Assembly (NCBI GenBank): GCA_017883125.1
Contig: JADGOD010000245.1
Span: 1 to 10,181 of the forward strand
Direction: 5' to 3'
From: Acidimicrobiales bacterium
Lineage (GTDB): Bacteria; Actinomycetota; Acidimicrobiia; Acidimicrobiales; RAAP-2
Length of the DNA: 10,181 nt
The translations under genes and the position numbers were made by a program. The notes beneath the pieces were generated by a model. It was not told where the DNA came from. It saw only the letters and a program-made list of their open reading frames with translations, and ran no database searches. The stretch's first letter is position 1. The number at the start of each line of letters is the position of its first letter. Shown here in pieces: positions 1-4,836 of this stretch.

Positions 1-609
1 GCCGAGGCCGCCAAGGAGCTCACCGGATCGATCCTCCAGGTCCCTCCGATGGTCTCGGCTCTCAAGGTGGACGGCAAGAGGCTCCACGAGCTCGCCCGCG
101 CCGGGATCGAGGTGGAGCGCAAGGCCCGCCCGGTGACGGTCGAGCGCTTCGAGACCACTGAGACCCCTGAGCCGGGCCGCTACAGGTTCTCCGTGGTGTG
201 CTCGTCGGGCACCTACGTCCGCTCGCTCGTCGACGATCTCGGGCGGGCGCTCGGCGGCGGGGCGCACATGGCCTCGCTCCGACGCACCGCCGTCGGCTCG
301 TTCACCCTCGCCGATGCGCACACCCTGGCGGAGGTAGCGGAGCGCTCCGGGGGCACCCCGGGCTCGGCGGACTTCAGCGGACTGGTCCTCACCCCCGCCG
401 AGGCGCTCCGGGGCCTGGCGTCGATCAAGGTCGATGCCGAGGCCGCCGAGCGGATCGGTCGGGGCATGGCCCTCGACGCCCAGGAGTGGGGAGCCGTCGG
501 GGCCGGCCCGTTCGCCGTGCTCGACCCCGACGGAGCGCTGCTCGGGGTCTATGACGGCCAGGGCGACGGGCGCTTGACCGCCTCGGTGGTCCTGGCCGCC
601 TCACAGTAG
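1..609 (+). CDS. truB: tRNA pseudouridine(55) synthase TruB, C-terminal part (5' end outside window)
   Basis: TruB converts U55 in the T-loop of tRNAs to pseudouridine. The reading frame is open from base 1, and 202 residues are visible. The first visible residues contain the TruB signature QVPPMVSALKVDGKRL, followed by ARAGIEVERKARPV. Further on comes CSSGTYVRSLVDDLGRALG and AHMASLRRTAVGSF, the conserved second half of the catalytic domain. The catalytic Asp motif lies upstream of the window. The last ~75 residues (LTPAEALRGL onward, ending near FAVLDPDGALLGVYDG) resemble the small PUA-like C-terminal domain of actinobacterial TruB. ribF follows 44 nt downstream, matching the widespread nusA-infB-rbfA-truB-ribF-rpsO-pnp gene order. 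No frameshift or odd codon use is seen. The family call is very secure; only the N-terminal portion is missing. Confidence 0.96.
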   Translation, partial: AEAAKELTGSILQVPPMVSALKVDGKRLHELARAGIEVERKARPVTVERFETTETPEPGRYRFSVVCSSGTYVRSLVDDLGRALGGGAHMASLRRTAVGSFTLADAHTLAEVAERSGGTPGSADFSGLVLTPAEALRGLASIKVDAEAAERIGRGMALDAQEWGAVGAGPFAVLDPDGALLGVYDGQGDGRLTASVVLAASQ

Positions 610-614
610 CGATG

Positions 615-631
615 ACCGGGCGCTTCCCGGT
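615..631 (+). other. short stem-loop between truB and ribF
   Basis: A perfect 6-bp inverted repeat (ACCGGG 615-620, CCCGGT 626-631) with a 5-nt loop sits 5 nt after the truB stop. No T-tract follows, so it is not a classical intrinsic terminator. It could be a weak processing or pausing element, or chance in GC-rich DNA. Confidence 0.3.
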
Positions 632-653
632 GACCGTCTAGGTTTCACACCGG

Positions 654-1634
654 ATGGAACTGATTCTCTTGAACGCCGGATCACGCAGTGATCTCCTGAG
701 TCCGGAGGGCTCGGTCGTCACCATCGGCGTCTACGACGGGGTCCACCTCGGCCACCGCCACACCCTCGGGCGCGTCGTCGATGCGGCCCAGAGGAGCGGA
801 CGGACCCCGGTGGTGGCCACGTTCGACCGACATCCCGCCGAGGTCGTCCGTCCGCAGAGCACGCCCAAGATGCTCACGGACCTCACCCAGCGGCTCGAGC
901 TCTTCAAATCCCTGGGGATCCAGGCGGTCGGGGTGATCCCCTTCAACGACGAGACCGCCACCGAGGCCCCCGAGGAGTTCATCGACTCGGTCCTCGTGCG
1001 CCAGCTCGACGCCCGGGAGGTCATCGTGGGCGAGGACTTCCACTTCGGGAAGGGGCGCCGGGGGAACGTGGCCCTCCTCGAGGCCGAGGGGCGTCGACAC
1101 GGCTTCGAGGTCACAGGGGTCTCGCTCGATGCGGTCCAGGGGGAGGTCGTCTCCTCCACGAGGATCCGCGCGCTGGTGGCTGCTGGTGATGTCCTCAGCG
1201 CAGCCAGGTTCCTCGGCCGGGTCCACGAGCTCCGAGGTCCCATCAGCCACGGAGACGGTCGGGGAGGGCCCGAGCTGGGCGTTCCCACCGCCAACATGCA
1301 CGTGGAGGCCTCGATGGCGGTCCCGGCGGTGGGGATCTATGCCGGCTGGTACCGGGACGATGAGATCGGCGCGCACCCCGCAGCGATCTCGGTCGGGCGC
1401 CGGCCGACCTTCTATGAGTCGGCCGAGCCGCTGATCGAGGCCCATCTGATCGGGTTCGAGGGTGATCTCTACGGGAGGACGGCCCGGATCTCGTTCCTTG
1501 AGCGCCTCAGAGATGAAGCGCACTTCGACGACCTCGATGCGCTCATCGCCCAGATGAGGCGAGACATCGCTGTCGCATCGGACAAGTGCGCCGAGGCCGC
1601 CGATCAGGCTCCCGGGGCCGAGCAGGGCTCCTAG
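654..1634 (+). CDS. ribF: bifunctional riboflavin kinase / FAD synthetase RibF
   Basis: This cytoplasmic enzyme phosphorylates riboflavin to FMN and then adenylylates FMN to FAD. The 326-residue product has the usual two-domain layout. The N-terminal FAD synthetase (nucleotidyltransferase) domain spans about 1-170. It carries GVYDGVHLGHR at 25-35 (the HxGH-type nucleotide-binding motif; Tyr replaces the common Phe), FDRHP at 57-61 and SSTRIR at 167-172. The C-terminal flavokinase domain spans about 183-310, with GDGRGG..LGVPTAN (PTAN at 211-214), RRPTF, and Glu262 in IEAHLIGF, which aligns with the catalytic Glu of the family. The ATG at 654 gives the expected N-terminal length before the nucleotide-binding loop, although no strong ribosome-binding site precedes it. 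It probably shares a transcript with truB. The last ~20 residues (AAD..APGAEQGS) are a variable tail. Confidence 0.96.
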   Translation: MELILLNAGSRSDLLSPEGSVVTIGVYDGVHLGHRHTLGRVVDAAQRSGRTPVVATFDRHPAEVVRPQSTPKMLTDLTQRLELFKSLGIQAVGVIPFNDETATEAPEEFIDSVLVRQLDAREVIVGEDFHFGKGRRGNVALLEAEGRRHGFEVTGVSLDAVQGEVVSSTRIRALVAAGDVLSAARFLGRVHELRGPISHGDGRGGPELGVPTANMHVEASMAVPAVGIYAGWYRDDEIGAHPAAISVGRRPTFYESAEPLIEAHLIGFEGDLYGRTARISFLERLRDEAHFDDLDALIAQMRRDIAVASDKCAEAADQAPGAEQGS

Positions 1635-1680
1635 CGCCCCTCAGGGCGCCAGGGGGTGGCCCACGGCGGGTTTCCCCGCC
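1634..1680 (+). other. tandem GC-rich hairpins at the ribF 3' end
   Basis: Two perfect 6-bp stems lie back to back. The first is GCGCCC (1634-1639) / GGGCGC (1644-1649) with a 4-nt loop, starting on the last base of the ribF stop codon. The second is GGCGGG (1665-1670) / CCCGCC (1675-1680) with loop TTTC; it extends by two further pairs beyond one mismatch. Neither is followed by a T-tract. They separate ribF from the candidate rpsO promoter, so a U-poor terminator or a 3'-end stabilising role is possible. This is inference from position and symmetry only. Confidence 0.4.
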
Positions 1681-1688
1681 ATGAGGGC

Positions 1689-1714
1689 TTGAAGCGGGAG
1701 AGTGCTGCTACCAT
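1689..1714 (+). promoter_or_regulatory. candidate rpsO promoter (extended -10 type)
   Basis: TACCAT at 1709-1714 fits the actinobacterial -10 pattern TAnnnT and is preceded by TG at 1706-1707 (extended -10). A TTGAAG at 1689-1694 resembles a -35 hexamer, but the spacer is only 14 nt, so the -35 may contribute little. Transcription would start near 1721, giving a leader of about 100 nt before rpsO. An independent promoter ahead of rpsO is common in bacteria. The call rests on motif match only. Confidence 0.35.
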
Positions 1715-1745
1715 TGCCTGTGCACGTCTGGGCCCCTTGTTGAAA

Positions 1746-1797
1746 GAGGGAGCGCAGTCGATGTGGGTCAGGGGCGTCGCCGCTGACCCGATCCCTC
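1746..1797 (+). promoter_or_regulatory. structured rpsO leader, possible S15 autoregulatory element
   Basis: Two nested pairings are visible upstream of rpsO. The inner hairpin pairs GGGTCAG (1765-1771) with CTGACCC (1783-1789); after a G/G mismatch it continues with GGC (1773-1775) / GCC (1779-1781), closing a 3-nt loop. An outer pairing GAGGGA (1746-1751) / TCCCTC (1792-1797) encloses it. The ribosome-binding site follows at 1810-1814. S15 represses its own synthesis in several bacteria by binding mRNA leaders of varied structure, so a regulatory role is plausible. I cannot match this to a specific known S15 leader class by eye. Confidence 0.4.
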
Positions 1798-1821
1798 CCA
1801 CTTCTTTCGAGAGGACGACAC

Positions 1822-2079
1822 ATGAGTGAGAAGCAGACTGTCATTTCCGAGAATCGCCTTCACGAGACGGACACCGGTTCACCCGAGGTCCAGATCGCGC
1901 TTCTCACAGATCGCATCTCGCATCTGACCGGGCACCTTCAGGCTCACAAGGGTGATCATCACACCCGCCGTGGCCTGATGAAGCTCATCGGTCGTCGTCG
2001 TCGTCTTCTGGACTACGTGAGAGAGAACGATGTCGAGCGTTACCGCTCGATCATCGCCAAGCTCGGCATCCGCCGCTAG
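1822..2079 (+). CDS. rpsO: 30S ribosomal protein S15
   Basis: S15 is a primary-binding protein of the 30S platform; it binds the 16S rRNA central-domain three-way junction and contributes to an intersubunit bridge. The 85-residue product has the family hallmarks: HETDTGSPEVQIALLTDRISHLTGHL near the N-terminus, KGDHHTRRGLMKLIGRRRRLLDYV in the middle and a basic C-terminal end (LGIRR). S15 is usually 88-89 residues. The difference lies in a shorter N-terminal segment before the HETDTGSPE region; the RNA-contacting core is complete. The start is set by AGAGG at 1810-1814, 7 nt before the ATG. It lies in the conserved rpsO-pnp pair, with pnp 162 nt downstream, and probably has its own promoter and structured leader. 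Confidence 0.98.
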   Translation: MSEKQTVISENRLHETDTGSPEVQIALLTDRISHLTGHLQAHKGDHHTRRGLMKLIGRRRRLLDYVRENDVERYRSIIAKLGIRR

Positions 2080-2147
2080 CGAGGCAGCGTGGTTCTCGGA
2101 GAGTCCGGGGATCCACGTCATACACGGGCACTCGCCGTCATCGGCTG

Positions 2148-2203
2148 CCAGTGGCCAGTCACCTTGGACCCCTTTGGGTCCGATCAAGGTGATTGACCAC
2201 TGG
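2148..2203 (+). promoter_or_regulatory. long pnp leader hairpin, probable RNase III-type processing site
   Basis: A 56-nt imperfect inverted repeat lies between rpsO and pnp. From outside inwards: 2148-2154 pairs with 2197-2203 (7 bp, CCAGTGG/CCACTGG); one C/A mismatch; 2156-2166 pairs with 2185-2195 (11 bp including one G-U); a 4-nt bulge at 2181-2184; then GACCC 2167-2171 pairs with GGGTC 2176-2180 around loop CTTT. That is 23 bp in total. It ends 27 nt before the pnp ribosome-binding site. In E. coli and Streptomyces an rpsO-pnp intergenic hairpin is cut by RNase III, and in E. coli this underlies PNPase autoregulation. The same role here is inference from position and shape. Confidence 0.65.
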
Positions 2204-2241
2204 GAACCGGAGCGGGTGTGCCCCCAACGAAAAGGAGCACA

Positions 2242-4653
2242 ATGGCAGACGCCATCCGCGTGAGCGGCCCCATCTCTGGGACCGACCGCACCCTAAGCTT
2301 TGAAACGGGCAAGCTCGCCCAGCTCGCCGATGGGGCCGTTCAAGCCCGCATCGGTGACACCATCGTCCTGGCGACGGTCACCGCCTCCAGGCACGTCCGT
2401 GAGGGCGCTGACTTCTTCCCACTCACCGTGGACATCGAGGAGCGCACCTACGCGGCAGGAAAGATCCCCGGATCGTTCTTCCGTCGTGAGGGCAAGTCCT
2501 CCGACCAGGCGATCCTGATCTGTCGGCTCATCGACCGCCCGCTGCGTCCTTCGTTCCCGAAGGGCTTCCGCAACGAGGTCCACGTCGTCGGAACCGTCTT
2601 CGGAGCCGACCAGGTCAACCCCCACGACATCATCGCCATCAACGCCTCGTCGGCGGCGCTGATGATCTCGGGCATCCCCTTCGACGGCCCCATCGGTGCG
2701 GTCCGCGTCGCCTACACCACTGACGGAACCTGGATCCCGCATCCCACCTTCGCCGAGGGCGATGACTCGACCTTCGAGCTCGTCGTCGCCGGCCGCGCGC
2801 TGAGCGACTCTCCCGACACCGAAATCGCCATCATGATGGTCGAAGCCGGCGGGACCGAGGGATCGTTCGACCGCTACGCCCAGGGTGCCCCGAAGGTGGA
2901 CGAGGAAGTCCTCGCCGCCGGACTCGAGGCGTCGAAGATCTGGATCCGTGAGGCGATCAACCTGCAGCGCCAGATGGTGGCCGAGTACGTGGCCACCCGC
3001 GGACCCATCGAGCCGATCCCCTACGCCGTCCTGTCGGACTACGGCGACGACATCTTCGTCGCCGTCGAGGAAGCGGGCACCGCAAGCCTGACCGCGGCCA
3101 ACGTGCAGACGTCGAAGGCGGAGCGCAACGCTGCTCTCGACGGCGCCGGCGCTGAGATCATCGCTGCTCTCGAGCCCCGCTTCCCCGAGCGCGTCGGTGA
3201 GATCAAGGCGGCGATCCGCTCGCTGACCAAGAAGCTCGTCCGCATGCGCATCGTCGAAGACGGCGTCCGCATCGACGGACGGTCCGTGACCGAGATCCGG
3301 CCCCTCACCGCTGAGGTGGACCTCTTCCCGACCGCTCATGGCTCGGCCCTCTTCCAGCGTGGCGAGACCCAGGTGATCAACGTCACCACGCTCGGCATGC
3401 CCCGGATGAACCAGCTGATCGACACGATCACGCCGGACGAGACCAAGCGGTACATGCACCACTACAACTTCCCGCCGTACTCGACGGGTGAGACGGGCTT
3501 CATGCGCGGCCCCAAGCGTCGGGAGATCGGACACGGCATGCTCGCAGAGCGTGCGCTGGTCCCCGTGGTCCCGACCCAGGACCAGTTCCCCTACACGCTG
3601 CGTCTCGTCTCTGACGTCATGTCGTCAAACGGCTCGACGTCCATGGCGAGCGTGTGCGGCTCGAGCCTGTCGCTGATGGCTGCCGGTGTGCCCTTGAAGG
3701 CCCCGATCGCCGGAATCGCCATGGGTCTGGTCAAGGAGGGCGACAACTACGTCACCCTGACCGACATCCTCGGAGCCGAGGACGCCTTCGGTGACATGGA
3801 CTTCAAGGTGGCCGGCTCTGCCGACGCCGTGACCGCCCTGCAGCTGGATACCAAGATCGACGGACTTCCCGCTGACGTCCTGGCCAAGGCACTCCACCAG
3901 GCCAAGGTGGCTCGCCTCGAGATCCTCGAGGTCATGAACGCCTGCATCGATGCGCCGCGGCCTGAGGTTGCGGCCAGCGCACCGAAGATCGTCTCGATGG
4001 AGATCCCGATCGACAAGATCGGCGAGGTCATCGGGCCCAAGGGCAAGGTCATCAACACCCTCCAGCAGGAGACCGGTGCGGACATCGCCGTCGACGACGA
4101 CGGAGTCATCGGAACGGTGACCATCGGCGCCAAGGACGGCCACGCCGTCGAAGAGGCTCGTCGACGGATCTCGCTGATCCTCGATCCTCCGACCGCCGAG
4201 GTGGGCGAGGTCTACCAGGGCAGGGTCGTCAACACGACCAAGTTCGGTGCCTTCGTCAACATCCTGCCTGGACGCGATGGTCTTCTCCACATCTCGAAGA
4301 TGTCCGCCCTCGCTGGCGGCAAGCGCGTCGGCCAGGTCGAGGACGTCCTCGAGCTCGGCCAGTCGATCGAGGTCCGTGTCGAGGACATCGACCCGCAGGG
4401 CAAGGTCTCGCTGGGACTCACCGGCGAGAACGCCGCCGCCCCGGCTCCTCAGAGGGACGACGCCCCCGCACCCAGGGAAAGGGAGCGGGAGAGGGAGTCG
4501 GAGGCACCGAAGACCGCGACGTCATCGTCGTCGTTCGAGGATGCCTTCGAAGCGGAGCTCGCCGCCGATCTTGGTGACCTGGGCCCTGGCGCTCCGGTGG
4601 CCAACGATGCTCCCGGCGACCGCCGCCCGAGGAACCGGTCCCGTCGTCGCTAG
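2242..4653 (+). CDS. pnp: polyribonucleotide nucleotidyltransferase (PNPase)
   Basis: PNPase degrades RNA 3'-to-5' phosphorolytically and can add tails in reverse; it acts as a trimer. The 803-residue product shows the full domain order: first RNase PH-like domain (about 10-145), helical linker domain (about 245-325), second RNase PH-like domain (about 330-545), KH domain with GPKG at 598-601, and S1 domain (about 654-726; VYQGRVVNTTKFGAFVNILPG). Catalytic residues are present: SNGSTSMASVCGSS for phosphate binding, and AEDAFGDMDFK with Asp514, Asp520 and Lys522 matching E. coli Asp486, Asp492 and Lys494. The start is the ATG at 2242, preceded by AAAGGAG (2231-2237). An in-frame GTG at 2218 has no comparable site. 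The tail (727-803) is low-complexity: Pro/Ala/Asp, an Arg-Glu alternation, a Ser run, an acidic stretch and a basic NRSRRR end. E. coli PNPase is 711 residues; the extra length is mostly this tail. Confidence 0.98.
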   Translation: MADAIRVSGPISGTDRTLSFETGKLAQLADGAVQARIGDTIVLATVTASRHVREGADFFPLTVDIEERTYAAGKIPGSFFRREGKSSDQAILICRLIDRPLRPSFPKGFRNEVHVVGTVFGADQVNPHDIIAINASSAALMISGIPFDGPIGAVRVAYTTDGTWIPHPTFAEGDDSTFELVVAGRALSDSPDTEIAIMMVEAGGTEGSFDRYAQGAPKVDEEVLAAGLEASKIWIREAINLQRQMVAEYVATRGPIEPIPYAVLSDYGDDIFVAVEEAGTASLTAANVQTSKAERNAALDGAGAEIIAALEPRFPERVGEIKAAIRSLTKKLVRMRIVEDGVRIDGRSVTEIRPLTAEVDLFPTAHGSALFQRGETQVINVTTLGMPRMNQLIDTITPDETKRYMHHYNFPPYSTGETGFMRGPKRREIGHGMLAERALVPVVPTQDQFPYTLRLVSDVMSSNGSTSMASVCGSSLSLMAAGVPLKAPIAGIAMGLVKEGDNYVTLTDILGAEDAFGDMDFKVAGSADAVTALQLDTKIDGLPADVLAKALHQAKVARLEILEVMNACIDAPRPEVAASAPKIVSMEIPIDKIGEVIGPKGKVINTLQQETGADIAVDDDGVIGTVTIGAKDGHAVEEARRRISLILDPPTAEVGEVYQGRVVNTTKFGAFVNILPGRDGLLHISKMSALAGGKRVGQVEDVLELGQSIEVRVEDIDPQGKVSLGLTGENAAAPAPQRDDAPAPRERERERESEAPKTATSSSSFEDAFEAELAADLGDLGPGAPVANDAPGDRRPRNRSRRR

Positions 4654-4661
4654 ACCCGACG

Positions 4662-4682
4662 GCGGATCGATCCCCGATCCGC
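4662..4682 (+). terminator. hairpin just after pnp, candidate U-less terminator or 3'-end stem
   Basis: A perfect 8-bp stem (GCGGATCG 4662-4669, CGATCCGC 4675-4682) with loop ATCCC begins 9 nt after the pnp stop. No T-run follows. It may act with the larger hairpin at 4693-4743 to define or protect the pnp mRNA 3' end. Confidence 0.45.
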
Positions 4683-4692
4683 GAAGACGTGT

Positions 4693-4743
4693 CCAGAGCG
4701 GGCGTCCGATGATCACCTCGGTGGCCATCGGCGCCCGCTCTGG
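4693..4743 (+). terminator. long hairpin downstream of pnp, probable transcript-end structure
   Basis: A perfect 12-bp stem pairs 4693-4704 (CCAGAGCGGGCG) with 4732-4743 (CGCCCGCTCTGG). Past a one-base bulge (4705) the pairing continues with CCGATG 4706-4711 / CATCGG 4726-4731, then CAC 4714-4716 / GTG 4721-4723 around a 4-nt loop. That is about 21 bp in 51 nt, far beyond chance for a region this size. There is no T-tract, so it is not a textbook intrinsic terminator. U-poor hairpin terminators have been proposed in actinobacteria, and a stable 3' stem could also block exonucleases. The strand of action is inferred from pnp. Confidence 0.55.
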
Positions 4744-4763
4744 CGCGCTCGGGGCCACGCGCC
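4742..4763 (+). other. third post-pnp hairpin, sharing two bases with the long stem
   Basis: GGCGCG (4742-4747) pairs with CGCGCC (4758-4763) around a 10-nt loop. Its first two bases are the last two of the 4693-4743 stem, so the two structures compete only at that edge. Together with the other two hairpins it makes a nearly continuous structured stretch from 4662 to 4763. The remainder of the intergenic region up to about 4836 shows no clear promoter. Confidence 0.3.
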
Positions 4764-4836
4764 CGTCATCGGTCGCTCGACGGATCCACCCACTCGGTGT
4801 CGGGAGAATGGACGATGGTCGACGTGCAACGCTTGG

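Noticed and set aside
1979..2010. CGT trinucleotide run in rpsO
   Set aside because: It simply encodes the conserved Arg run of S15 and is not a repeat element.
2134..2145. Small GCCG/CGGC hairpin upstream of the pnp leader stem
   Set aside because: Only 4 bp with a 4-nt loop, well within chance for GC-rich DNA.
2218..2241. Upstream GTG start for pnp at 2218
   Set aside because: The ribosome-binding site AAAGGAG lies between this GTG and the ATG at 2242, and family proteins begin shortly before the RVSGPISG-like segment, so the ATG is preferred.
2293..3534. 413-codon open frame on the minus strand opposite pnp
   Set aside because: Its product is Asp/Arg/Val/Gly-rich with no recognisable domain. 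It lies opposite a fully conserved pnp, as expected from antisense frames in GC-rich coding DNA.
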